64,000 nucleotides of DNA from Pseudomonadota bacterium (GTDB lineage: Bacteria > Verrucomicrobiota > Verrucomicrobiia > Limisphaerales > SXTU01), in NCBI GenBank assembly GCA_009924135.1, contig RFSE01000001.1, forward strand, positions 68,518 to 132,517, written 5' to 3'. The notes under the pieces are model-generated. The model searched no databases and had not been told where the DNA came from. It saw nothing but the letters and a program-made list of their open reading frames with translations. Positions 53,797 through 62,087 of the stretch are shown here, piece by piece. A program made the position numbers and the translations under genes. How positions within the stretch are numbered: the first letter of the stretch is position 1; each line of letters opens with the position of its first letter.

Positions 53797-54651
53797 ATGC
53801 TTCGTGCCAGACAACGAATCGGACCTTTGATCCTGCTCAGCTGGGTGCTGGGCGGATTGCTCATTTCAACTGCCTCCGCCGCGCATCTAAAACTTTTTGT
53901 CCTCACCGGCCAGTCCAACTCACTCGGTACGACGGATGGCGATGGGGCTGATTCTTCGCCGGGCGCTGATCCTGCCGACAGGGAAGTCCGCTTCTATTGG
54001 CACAACCTCGCAAACGCCGCCCGATCACTGGGCGACTCGGGCGGTGAATTCACCACCCTTCGCGAGCAGCAGGGTGGGTATTACAAGGGCAGCGCCACGC
54101 ACTGGGGACCGGAGTTCGGTTTTGGGCGGCGGTTGTACCGAGCGGGAGTTCGTGATTTTGGCATCATCAAGGCCAGCCGCGGTGGTGGTGGAAATTCGCT
54201 CTGGTCCAAGGCTGCCCCAGATCGCCACATGTATGACCATGTCGTGAAGACTGTGGCGTCGGCCGCTGCGGACCTCGGGAAGCACGGGGATACTTTTGAA
54301 ATTGTCGGCTTGCTCTACCTTCAAGGCGAGAGCGATTCCCCGGCAGAAGCCATGGTGGCGGACACGCGTATCCGCGAACTAGCAGAAAACCTTCGCCGCG
54401 ATCTCCCCAATGCCAAGTGTCTCCATACCGTCATCGCTGGCATTGCCGCCGTCGGAGCTGCGCGTGACACGGTTCGGGCGAAACATGCCGGTATGGCGCC
54501 GGATGCGACTCAGTTCAGCTTTTTCAGCACCACCGACCTGCGCGATCAGCTCCCGGACAAGCTGCACTTCAACAAATCCGCCAAGCTCGCCATTGGCGAG
54601 CGTTTCGCCGACACTTGGCTGAAGAAATTCGCCTCGCGACCTGCGCCATGA
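53797..54651 (+). CDS. Exported sialate O-acetylesterase-like (SASA/CE6-type) esterase
   Basis: 284 residues from the ATG at 53797 (a longer frame from 53554 lies inside the preceding gene). Signal: GPLILLSWVLGGLLISTASA. The mature protein starts LKLFVLTGQSNSLGTTDGDG; GQSNS holds the nucleophile serine and oxyanion residues of the family. GIIKASRGGGGNSLW supplies the block II glycine, LLYLQGESDS the block III-like QGE-SD, and DKLHFNKSAKLAIGERF the late Asp/His (LHFN). It would remove acetyl groups from carbohydrates in the periplasm. ATGA overlap (54648-54651) with the next gene. Confidence 0.9.
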   Translation: MLRARQRIGPLILLSWVLGGLLISTASAAHLKLFVLTGQSNSLGTTDGDGADSSPGADPADREVRFYWHNLANAARSLGDSGGEFTTLREQQGGYYKGSATHWGPEFGFGRRLYRAGVRDFGIIKASRGGGGNSLWSKAAPDRHMYDHVVKTVASAAADLGKHGDTFEIVGLLYLQGESDSPAEAMVADTRIRELAENLRRDLPNAKCLHTVIAGIAAVGAARDTVRAKHAGMAPDATQFSFFSTTDLRDQLPDKLHFNKSAKLAIGERFADTWLKKFASRPAP

Positions 54652-57542
54652 CGCCCCGATTTTTCATCGCTTGCTGGCTCGCCTTGACTGCGGGGGCGGT
54701 CGCAACTGACTCAAAGACCAACAACGACGCTGTTCCGCATTGGTCCTACCAACCGGTCGTCCGTCCCGCGTTGCCGACAGTCAAAAACTCCGCGTGGGGT
54801 CGCAACGACCTGGACCGGTTCATTCTGGCGAAGCTGGAAGGGCAGGGGCTTCAGCCATCACCCGCAGCCGATCCGCGCACTTTGATTCGCCGGCTTTACT
54901 TCGACCTGATCGGGCTTCCGCCAACACCTGAAGAGGTCGAGGCGTTTGCTAAAGAATGCGGAATGGCCAAGGGGGTGCGACCGACGGATTCCGCATTCCG
55001 CATTCCGCATTCCGCAGTGGAACGGCTCGTGGACAAACTGCTCGCCAGTCCGCACTACGGCGAACGCTGGGCGCGCCACTGGCTGGACATCGCCCACTAT
55101 GCGGACACTCACGGTTTCGAACGTGACCAGCTCCGGCCCAATGCCTGGCGCTACCGCGACTACGTCATCGGCGCGCTCAATTCCGACAAGCCGTATGACC
55201 AGTTCCTCCGCGAACAAATCGCTGGCGACGTACTCGTCGAAGGGTCCAAAGTCCAAAGCCCAAAGTCCAAAGTCACCGACGCCGCTCAGACCAATGGAAC
55301 CGGCTCTCAACTCTCAACTTTCAACTCTCAACTCCTTTCCGCCACCGGTTTTCTCGCCGCCGGCCCATGGGATTACGTCGGTCAGATCGAGACCAAGAGC
55401 GATGTCCTGCGTCGTCAGGCCCGGGCCGATGATTTGGATGACATCGTCACACAGGTCCTCACTTCCACGATGGGTGTGACCATCAACTGTGCCCGTTGCC
55501 ACGATCACAAACTGGACCCCATTTCGCAGCGGGAATATTACAGCCTTTGGTCGGTCTTTGCCGGCGTGAAGCGGGGCGAGCGTGAGTTGGACCCCGCAGC
55601 CACGACCCGCCGCGAAACCGAACGCAAGCAACTCCAGGCGCGCCTCCGGGAGGTCGCCGCAGAGCTTGGCCGCCTCACCGGTGCGGGCCTCGACCTCGCG
55701 GACATGGTGGGTGGCGGCAACGGTCGTGGCACGGGCGTCAAGGGTGCCGGGCTTGATCTCCGTAATGGCAACGTGGTGAAGGACAAGCTCGGTTACCACC
55801 GCGACATCCAGTTGAACCGTTTGCAAAAAGCGGAGTGGCCAGACGCAAACACACCGAAATTCGTACAGTGGATTTTCGTGCCGGATGGCAAATCCCCTGT
55901 GCCAGTCGCCAGCCAGGTGATCGTCAGCAATCTTCCGCCGACATCGGGTTACGCCTGGGATGCGATTCGCAATGGTCCACTGAACGCACAGGTTTCCACC
56001 AAACTCGATGGAGTGGACTACGCGGCGGAAGGACACTCGCTGCTCGGATTGCACGCCAACGCGGGCATCACCTTGAATCTGGTCGAAATCCGCAAGGCCA
56101 GTGGCTTTTCCAAGTTGCGTCTTACGGCCATGCTCGGTTTTGGTGCGGCCCCCGGCGCCGCTTCGAGTCGTGCTGATTTCAGCGTCTTTGCCGGTCGGGA
56201 GCTGGTCTTCCAAAAACTCAAACTGCGCAAGGACGATTCGGCCCGCGTGGATGTAGTAGTTCCTGACACTGCTGAGACACTCACGCTGGTCGCTACCGAT
56301 GGAGGCGACGGCATCGGCAGCGATCTGCTTTTCCTGGGTGATGCGCGTCTCTCCATGGATGCGGATTTGCAAAAGCTCGCAGATGCCGATCGCGCGCGCA
56401 TCGAGTCGTTGCGGGCCGAGGAGAAGCAGTTGAAGGCCGCGCTCGCTGCGAAGACCGAAGGCGACAAGGTCTATGCCATCAACAGCACTGAGCCACCAGT
56501 AGTGAAAGTGCTCCGCCGGGGCAATCCTGAGGATGCTCTGGAAGAAGTCGGTCCTGGCGTCCTTGCCTGCGTTAAGCATATCTCAGCTGACTTCACCGGG
56601 GCCAAGTCTGAAGGGGACCGCCGCCTCGCGCTGGCCGATTGGATTGTGCAACCAGCCAACCCGCTCACCCGCCGCGTTTTGGTCAACCGCCTCTGGCACC
56701 ATCACTTCGGGGTCGGTCTGGTGGACACGCCCAGCGATTTTGGCAAGGGCGGTGGCCGGCCTTCGCATCCCGAATTGCTGGACTGGCTGGCCGAGGAATT
56801 TCTCGCCAGCGGTTGGTCTGTAAAGGCGATGCATCGGCGCATTTGCACGAGCGCGACTTACGGACAGTGTTCAGTGTTCAGTGTTCAGTATTCTGATGCC
56901 AGTGGGGTATCAACCGATGTTTCACGAAGGTCCGGCCCCTCACTGAACACTGAAAACTGGAAACTGAATACTTTCCTTGCCCAACGCATTGATTCCGCCA
57001 ACCGCCTCCTCTGGCGTCAAAACCCCCGGCGTCTCGACGCCGAATCCACGCGGGACTCCGTGCTCGCCATCAGCGGCAAATTGAACTTTGCCGCCGCCGG
57101 CCCGGGTTACCGCGACTTCAAGTACACCGAAGCGTACGCACCGATTTACCAGTACATCGCTGCCGACACACCCGAACTGTGGCGACGCAGCATCTACCGT
57201 TTCGTCGTGCGCACCACGCCGCAGCAGTTCATGACCACGCTGGATTGCCCGAACCCGGCGAATCTTACTCCGGCGCGCACCAGTACGACCACGGCCCTGC
57301 AGGCGCTCGCGTTGTCGAACAACGAGTTCATGCTGCAACAAGCCCGTTATCTCGCCGCCCGCATCGAACGCGAAGCCGGTGCCGACCCTGCTGCCCAGGT
57401 GGTCCGCGCCTTTCAGCTCTCATTCGCGCGTTCGCCGAGCCAGCTCGAATTGTCCGCCGCGCGTGACCTCGTGCGCACGGAAAGCGTCTTTGCCTTATGC
57501 CGCATGCTGCTTAATGCCAATGAATTCGTATATGTTGACTAG
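54648..57542 (+). CDS. DUF1549/DUF1553 exported protein carrying three in-frame repeat insertions
   Basis: 964 residues from the ATG at 54648. Signal: MTPRFFIACWLALTAGAVAT. DUF1549 region: NDLDRFILAKLEGQGLQPSP, RRLYFDLIGLPPTPEEVEAF, ERWARHWLDIAHYADTHGFE, and CARCHDHKLDPISQ, a CxxCH heme-type motif. A central NPCBM-like sugar-binding module (about 460-570) contains GFGAAPGAASSRADFSVFAG and ends ATDGGDGIGSDLLFLGDARL. DUF1553 region: ALADWIVQPANPLTRRVLVN, FGVGLVDTPSDFGKGGGRPS, NRLLWRQNPRRLDAESTRDS. Residues about 102-123, 199-229 and 739-776 are translated repeats and are foreign to the family. No separate PSCyt1 cytochrome domain precedes DUF1549. It overlaps both neighbours. Confidence 0.93.
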   Translation: MTPRFFIACWLALTAGAVATDSKTNNDAVPHWSYQPVVRPALPTVKNSAWGRNDLDRFILAKLEGQGLQPSPAADPRTLIRRLYFDLIGLPPTPEEVEAFAKECGMAKGVRPTDSAFRIPHSAVERLVDKLLASPHYGERWARHWLDIAHYADTHGFERDQLRPNAWRYRDYVIGALNSDKPYDQFLREQIAGDVLVEGSKVQSPKSKVTDAAQTNGTGSQLSTFNSQLLSATGFLAAGPWDYVGQIETKSDVLRRQARADDLDDIVTQVLTSTMGVTINCARCHDHKLDPISQREYYSLWSVFAGVKRGERELDPAATTRRETERKQLQARLREVAAELGRLTGAGLDLADMVGGGNGRGTGVKGAGLDLRNGNVVKDKLGYHRDIQLNRLQKAEWPDANTPKFVQWIFVPDGKSPVPVASQVIVSNLPPTSGYAWDAIRNGPLNAQVSTKLDGVDYAAEGHSLLGLHANAGITLNLVEIRKASGFSKLRLTAMLGFGAAPGAASSRADFSVFAGRELVFQKLKLRKDDSARVDVVVPDTAETLTLVATDGGDGIGSDLLFLGDARLSMDADLQKLADADRARIESLRAEEKQLKAALAAKTEGDKVYAINSTEPPVVKVLRRGNPEDALEEVGPGVLACVKHISADFTGAKSEGDRRLALADWIVQPANPLTRRVLVNRLWHHHFGVGLVDTPSDFGKGGGRPSHPELLDWLAEEFLASGWSVKAMHRRICTSATYGQCSVFSVQYSDASGVSTDVSRRSGPSLNTENWKLNTFLAQRIDSANRLLWRQNPRRLDAESTRDSVLAISGKLNFAAAGPGYRDFKYTEAYAPIYQYIAADTPELWRRSIYRFVVRTTPQQFMTTLDCPNPANLTPARTSTTTALQALALSNNEFMLQQARYLAARIEREAGADPAAQVVRAFQLSFARSPSQLELSAARDLVRTESVFALCRMLLNANEFVYVD
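54954..55017. repeat. In-frame inverted CATTCCG-family repeat in the DUF1549/DUF1553 gene
   Basis: The short left arm GAATGCGGAATG (54954-54965) is complementary to units of the right arm (54987-55017), which holds four ATTCCGC units. It is translated as KECGMAKGVRPTDSAFRIPH at the variable end of the helix after PPTPEEVEAF. Same family as 46495-46530. Confidence 0.85.
55243..55335. repeat. In-frame double repeat: AAAGTCC family followed by CTCAACT family
   Basis: 55243-55274 iterates GTCCAAA (GTCCAAAGTCCAAAGCCCAA). 55304-55335 iterates CTCAACT (CTCTCAACTCTCAACTTTCA). The two are not complementary to each other. Translated as SKVQSPKSKV and SQLSTFNSQL inside a DUF1549 loop. The CTCAACT unit matches the arms of the S23 element at 41291-41748. 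Confidence 0.85.
56864..56975. repeat. In-frame inverted GTGTTCAGT-family repeat in the DUF1549/DUF1553 gene
   Basis: The left arm (56864-56894) has four GTTCAGT units. The right arm (56940-56975) carries CACTGAACACTGAAAACTGG and ends GAATACTTTCC, complementary to the left. The loop is about 45 bp. It separates ICTSATYGQ from LAQRIDSANRLLWR, two segments of DUF1553 that normally lie close together. Same family as the intergenic element at 31418-31489. Confidence 0.9.
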
Positions 57543-58395
57543 CTCCATCACCCGCGCCATCGCCTTGCTCGCAACCGCATGGTTGCCGTTCACCAGCCCG
57601 GCTCAAAGCACCGCCGGTCTGAGCCAGGCGCTCAGTCTTCACGCTTCGTTCGACCGCAGCCTCGACGCGGACTTCTCGCGCGGCGACAAAGCCTGCCTCT
57701 TTCGCACCAAGCAGGGGGTTGGTCCTGCGGCGGTCAACGAGGAGCTTAAGCTTGTGCCCGATGGCGGAAGATTCGGCGGAGGCCTCCACTTCACCAAGAA
57801 AGGCACTACGCAACCGCGCTTCAAAGGACCGGGGGCGCTTGGCTACAACGACAAACGCTGGAGTGCGTCCGTGTCCGTGTGGTTGAAGCTCGACCCGGAC
57901 AAGGACTTGGAGCCGGGCTACTGCGACCCGGTGCAGATCGTCGGTGATGACACCAAGAAGGGGTTCATCTTCATGGAGTGGTCGAAGGATGAATCGCCCC
58001 GGCATTTCCGTTTCGCCATCCGGCCGCTGTTCAATCTGTGGAATCCTAACAACCTCGACTGGGGGAAAATGCCCTCTGAGCAGCGCCCCGCTGTCCAGGT
58101 AACCAAAGCCGTCTTCTCCCGCGACCATTGGACCCATGCCGTTTTTACGTTCGAGAACATCAACGATAAATCGAACAAGCCAGTCGGTTGTCTGTACCTG
58201 AATGGGGAGTTGCAGGGCAAAATCGAAAACCGCGACCTGACGATCGGCTGGAATCCCGATGCCGTTCAACTCGTGCTGGGCGCCTCCTACGTGGGGTATC
58301 TGGATGACCTGGCCGTTTTCGATCGTGCGCTCACGGGAGCCGAAGTGAAGTTGTTGAATGGTCTGAAAAATGGAGTGCGGGAACTGCATCCTTGA
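57532..58395 (+). CDS. Exported LamG-type (concanavalin-like) protein
   Basis: 287 residues, beginning MLTSSITRAIALLATAWLPF (signal, cut near SPAQS). The start overlaps the end of the DUF1549/DUF1553 gene by 11 bp. The single domain is a LamG/concanavalin-like jelly roll: LSLHASFDRSLDADFSRGD, GGRFGGGLHFTKKGTTQPRF, WSASVSVWLKLDPDKDLEPG, DHWTHAVFTFENINDKSNK, GCLYLNGELQGKIENRDLTI, VGYLDDLAVFDRALTGAEVK. Such proteins bind glycans. The translational overlap suggests it works with the DUF1553 partner. Confidence 0.88.
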   Translation: MLTSSITRAIALLATAWLPFTSPAQSTAGLSQALSLHASFDRSLDADFSRGDKACLFRTKQGVGPAAVNEELKLVPDGGRFGGGLHFTKKGTTQPRFKGPGALGYNDKRWSASVSVWLKLDPDKDLEPGYCDPVQIVGDDTKKGFIFMEWSKDESPRHFRFAIRPLFNLWNPNNLDWGKMPSEQRPAVQVTKAVFSRDHWTHAVFTFENINDKSNKPVGCLYLNGELQGKIENRDLTIGWNPDAVQLVLGASYVGYLDDLAVFDRALTGAEVKLLNGLKNGVRELHP

Positions 58396-58420
58396 TCAAC
58401 CGTTCAACTCCGTTGTGACC

Positions 58421-60352
58421 ATGAAGAAACTTTTCGCCGCGCTCCTGTTTTGCCTGGCCGGCGCTGTCGGTTTCGCCGCGCCCACGCAGCCGAACATTCT
58501 GTTCATCCTCTGCGATGACCTCGGCGCGCATGACGTGGGTTGCTTCGGCAGCACGTATCACGAGACGCCTAACGTCGACCGGCTCGCAACACGGGGCGTG
58601 AAGTTCACCCAGGCCTATGCCGCGAGTCCGCTCTGTTCACCGACGCGCAGCAGCATTTTGGCGGGCGTGTATCCAGCTCGTTCCGGCATCACGGCCCCGG
58701 TGTGCCATGTGCCGCAGGTGCAGCTCGTGAAGAAACTCGCGGCGGGAAATCCCAATACCCGGGCGCTGAATGCGGACAGCCTCACGCGCTTGAAATCGGA
58801 TTACTTCACGCTTGCCGAGACGTTGCGCACGGCGGGCTATGCGACCGCGCATTTCGGCAAGTGGCACCTCGGCCACAACCTGACACCAGAAGACCACTAC
58901 GAGCCCAGAGACCAGGGCTTTGATTCTGACTTTCCCCACGCACCGACAGCGGCCGGACCGGGCGGTGGCTACCTGGCGCCGTGGAAGTTCATCAAGGACC
59001 CAAACATCACCGGCAAGCCCGGCGAACACATTGAGGACCGCATGTCAGACGAAGCCGCGAAGTACATCCGCGCCCACAAGGACAAGCCCTTCTTCGTGAA
59101 CTACTGGGCGTACTCGGTGCATTCGCCCTGGAACGCCCGCAAAGACTACATCGAGTATTTCAAGCCCAAGGCGGACCCGAAGAATCCCCAACACAACCCG
59201 CTCTACGCCGCCATGGTGCGCAGTCTCGACGACGGGGTGGGACATTTGCTGAAAGCCATTGATGACGCGGGTGTGGCGGACAACACCATCATCGTGTTCT
59301 TTTCCGACAACGGCGGCTGGTCCTACCCGCCAAAGACGACCGACCCCGAGGGTTTCGCTGACATGCCGGCAACGAGCAATCTGCCGCAGCGCAGCGGCAA
59401 AGCCTCGCTTTACGAAGGCGGCACGCGGGAGCCCTGTATCATCGTCTGGCCTGGCAAGGCAAAGCCCGGCACGGTGAACGACGCGCTTTTCCACAGCACG
59501 GATTTCTACCCCACGCTGCTCACGATGTGCGGACTCAAGCCACGTGCTGATGTGAAGCTGGACGGGCTTGACCAGACCGGCACACTGCTCGGCCAGCCGT
59601 CACCCCGTGACCGGGTGTTCTGTCACTTTCCGCATGGTTCGCCAAACCAAGCGCAAAGCATTCCCGGCTTCTTGCCCGGCACCTATGTGCGTAAAGGCGA
59701 CTGGAAGCTCATCCGCTTTTACGCCGACAATGAGGACGGCAGCGACCGCTTCGAGCTGTACGACCTGAAACACGACGAGGGTGAGTCGAAAAATCTCGCC
59801 ACCGATAAACCGGAACTCGTGCGCGAGCTGAACGAACTCATCAACGGGTTCCTCAAGGACACGGAAGCGGTCGTTCCGGTGCGCAACCCAAGTTACGTCA
59901 AGGTCGCCTTCGCACAGCCGGGCGAGAAGTCAGCCCCCAAAGGAAAGGGCAAGGGAGCCGACGATGAGTTCCCCGGCCTCCAAGGCTGGAAGGCACGCAG
60001 CTGCACGGCGACCGCGAAGGACGGGATCGTGACGGTCACGGGCAAGGGCGAGGCCCCCTTCCTGGGTGTCGGAGCAGGGTTAAATGGTCCGGCGGAATTG
60101 AAGCTCAGGGCTCGTTCCCAAGGCGGTGGCGCGGGCAAAATCGAATGGCTGTCCGCCCCTGCCGCGCAGGCAGATGCAAAGTCAGTGCCCTACACGCTCA
60201 CCGGAGGCGGCTGGCAGGAGATCAGTGTGAAAATCCCCGCCGAAGGTCCGCTGGGCATTCTCCGCGTTTACGTGCCCGCGCAGCAGCAGCCGGTGGAGTT
60301 GGAATGGATCGAACTCAAGTCCGGTGACAAAACCAAGCGCTGGAAGTTTTGA
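58421..60352 (+). CDS. S1-family sulfatase, exported
   Basis: 643 residues from the ATG at 58421. Signal: MKKLFAALLFCLAGAVGFAA. N-terminal metal-site motif QPNILFILCDDLGAHDVGCF. The formylglycine motif is canonical: Cys72 in LCSPTRSSILAGVYPARSGI. ATAHFGKWHLGHNLTPEDHY, NTIIVFFSDNGGW (metal ligands) and RSGKASLYEGGTREPCIIVW complete the active site. About 500 residues make the sulfatase. The last 120 or so, from EFPGLQGWKARSCTA, look like an added beta-sandwich ending VELEWIELKSGDKTKRWKF, probably for glycan binding. Maturation needs a working formylglycine enzyme; the SUMF1-like protein in this window lacks the required cysteines. Substrate class unknown. Confidence 0.95.
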   Translation: MKKLFAALLFCLAGAVGFAAPTQPNILFILCDDLGAHDVGCFGSTYHETPNVDRLATRGVKFTQAYAASPLCSPTRSSILAGVYPARSGITAPVCHVPQVQLVKKLAAGNPNTRALNADSLTRLKSDYFTLAETLRTAGYATAHFGKWHLGHNLTPEDHYEPRDQGFDSDFPHAPTAAGPGGGYLAPWKFIKDPNITGKPGEHIEDRMSDEAAKYIRAHKDKPFFVNYWAYSVHSPWNARKDYIEYFKPKADPKNPQHNPLYAAMVRSLDDGVGHLLKAIDDAGVADNTIIVFFSDNGGWSYPPKTTDPEGFADMPATSNLPQRSGKASLYEGGTREPCIIVWPGKAKPGTVNDALFHSTDFYPTLLTMCGLKPRADVKLDGLDQTGTLLGQPSPRDRVFCHFPHGSPNQAQSIPGFLPGTYVRKGDWKLIRFYADNEDGSDRFELYDLKHDEGESKNLATDKPELVRELNELINGFLKDTEAVVPVRNPSYVKVAFAQPGEKSAPKGKGKGADDEFPGLQGWKARSCTATAKDGIVTVTGKGEAPFLGVGAGLNGPAELKLRARSQGGGAGKIEWLSAPAAQADAKSVPYTLTGGGWQEISVKIPAEGPLGILRVYVPAQQQPVELEWIELKSGDKTKRWKF

Positions 60353-60364
60353 TGTCGTGATCCT

Positions 60365-61450
60365 ATGACCGCGAAAATTGTTACCAGTCCCGCAACCCGT
60401 CGGGAATTTCTGACCAACGCCTGCGCCTTGGTGGCTGCCGCTGGAGTGCCCTCGCTTGTCCACGGGGCGGAGGTTGCGGCGGTTCCGGCCTGGCCGAAGC
60501 CCACACTGCACGCTTACGCCAGCTACGGGTGGCTGCGTGGCTTCAGCGTGGTGCCTTCGTGGGGTGCTCGGATTGAGGATGCTTGGTGGCTCTATGATGC
60601 GGCGCGAATGCGGGAGGAAGTCGCGCTGGCCAAGCAGGTTCACGCGAACTGCATCCGGCTCTGGATCGAGTTCAGCGCGTGGATGGCCGACCCGGACAAG
60701 GTGACCGCGAGCTTCCTTGATGCCGTTGCGGCCATTGGGGAGAACGGCATGAAGGTCATGCCCTGCCTCTTCAATCGCTGGCACGACTCGAAGTTCGATT
60801 ACGGTGGGACGTACGTGGAGAACCTGAAGCCGGGCTGGAAGCAGCCGCTCGATTACGTGAAGGCGCTCGTCACGCCGTTCGCGCAGGACGACCGCGTGCT
60901 CATCTGGGACCTGTGCAACGAACCTCAGGCCCACGATCTCAACAATGATGCGAACAAACGCGAGTTTGCCTGGCTGAGCGAAATCGCCGCGACCGTGCGC
61001 GCGTGCGGAGCGCGACAGCCCATCACCATCGGCACGATGAACGGCGGGAACATCGAGACCTACGCCCCGTTGATGGACGTGCTCTGCGCTCACCCATACG
61101 CCCGCACCAAGCCAGATTTGGAGAAGTTCATCGCAGGCTATAAGGCCCTGCAGACGAAGCATCAGAAGCCGCTGCTGGTGAACGAGACCATCCCCGGTGC
61201 GCTCGACGACATTGTTCGCGCCGAAGTGGCCCGTTACTACACCGAGTCGCTCGCGGAGGCGGGCTTCGGCTGGCAGGGCTGGGCATTGCGCGAAGGCAAA
61301 GCCATCTCCACCCGCCGGGACCGCTACGATGGCAATGGCATCAACGGCCAGGGCTTTCATCCCTATTTTACAAAGGAAGGCAAATTGCGCGGCGGTTTGG
61401 AATTTATGACGGAGAAACCCAAGCATCGCGCTCCGTGGGCAAAGGCCTAG
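60365..61450 (+). CDS. GH5-like glycoside hydrolase, Tat-exported
   Basis: 361 residues. Tat signal: TRREFLTNACALVAAAGVPS. A TIM-barrel hydrolase of clan-A type: GWLRGFSVVPSWGARIEDAW, VHANCIRLWIEFSAWMADPD, and RVLIWDLCNEPQAH with Glu186 as expected acid/base (WDLxNEP is the strand-4 motif). KPLLVNETIPG holds Glu274, the likely nucleophile on strand 7. GWQGWALREG gives the strand-8 Trp. The sugar linkage cannot be told. It starts 12 bp after the sulfatase and precedes a DUF1080-like protein by 34 bp, so these act in one pathway. Confidence 0.87.
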   Translation: MTAKIVTSPATRREFLTNACALVAAAGVPSLVHGAEVAAVPAWPKPTLHAYASYGWLRGFSVVPSWGARIEDAWWLYDAARMREEVALAKQVHANCIRLWIEFSAWMADPDKVTASFLDAVAAIGENGMKVMPCLFNRWHDSKFDYGGTYVENLKPGWKQPLDYVKALVTPFAQDDRVLIWDLCNEPQAHDLNNDANKREFAWLSEIAATVRACGARQPITIGTMNGGNIETYAPLMDVLCAHPYARTKPDLEKFIAGYKALQTKHQKPLLVNETIPGALDDIVRAEVARYYTESLAEAGFGWQGWALREGKAISTRRDRYDGNGINGQGFHPYFTKEGKLRGGLEFMTEKPKHRAPWAKA

Positions 61451-61484
61451 TCTGGCAACCACAACGAACGCAAATCACTGATCA

Positions 61485-62087
61485 ATGAAAACACTCATCG
61501 CACTCCTCACCCTCGTCGCCCTTTCAGCCTCGGGCCAGACGGATAAGCCGCTGCTTCAGGAACGGGCGTTACCCTCGGTCGCCGCTCCCAGTTTCAAAGA
61601 ACCGCTCGCTGCCCCCTTCAGCACCATCAAGGGCAAATGGACGATCGAAGAGGGCGTGATGAAGGTCACGAATCTTCCGGAGGAGAAGCACATTCCCGTG
61701 CTGCACCACACCGTGGGACTGGCGTCTGCCGTCATCGAATGTGAGTTCCGTTTCGATGGTCCCGGGCCGTTTCTGATCGGGTGCGACGGCACCAAGCACG
61801 TGGGCCGCGTCGTGGTCACGGCGACGGCCTTGAGCATCGCCGAAGATTCCGTTGCCCCGTCACACACCGTCGCCAAGCTCCCGCTGACCGTGAAGGCGGA
61901 GGAATGGCATCAGCTCCGGGTCGAGTGGAAGGGTGACCAGATGGCCGCGCGGCTCGATGGTCAGGAACTTCGTGCCCGGCACGAATATCTCGCTTCGCCC
62001 AAGGCGCGCAGTTGGCTCGCGGCGGGGCAGAACGTCAAGGTGCGCAACCTGAAGATCAGCGGGGAACCGGCGGCCGCCAAACCATGA
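61485..62087 (+). CDS. Exported DUF1080-like (3-keto-disaccharide hydrolase fold) protein
   Basis: 200 residues. Signal: MKTLIALLTLVALSASGQTD. The jelly-roll fold is suggested by FSTIKGKWTIEEGVMKVTNL, VGLASAVIECEFRFDGPGPF, LTVKAEEWHQLRVEWKGDQM, ARLDGQELRARHEYLASPKA and the end GQNVKVRNLKISGEPAAA. These are the strand positions of DUF1080/GH16-like proteins, though the match is remote. It could bind rather than cut sugar. Its stop overlaps the start of the next gene by 4 bp (ATGA, 62084-62087). Confidence 0.72.
   Translation: MKTLIALLTLVALSASGQTDKPLLQERALPSVAAPSFKEPLAAPFSTIKGKWTIEEGVMKVTNLPEEKHIPVLHHTVGLASAVIECEFRFDGPGPFLIGCDGTKHVGRVVVTATALSIAEDSVAPSHTVAKLPLTVKAEEWHQLRVEWKGDQMAARLDGQELRARHEYLASPKARSWLAAGQNVKVRNLKISGEPAAAKP

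Noticed and set aside
46495-55335. CRISPR-like interpretation of the tandem CATTCCG, GTCCAAA and CTCAACT repeats
   Set aside because: Units are only 6-8 bp, directly adjacent and without spacers; no cas genes are present.
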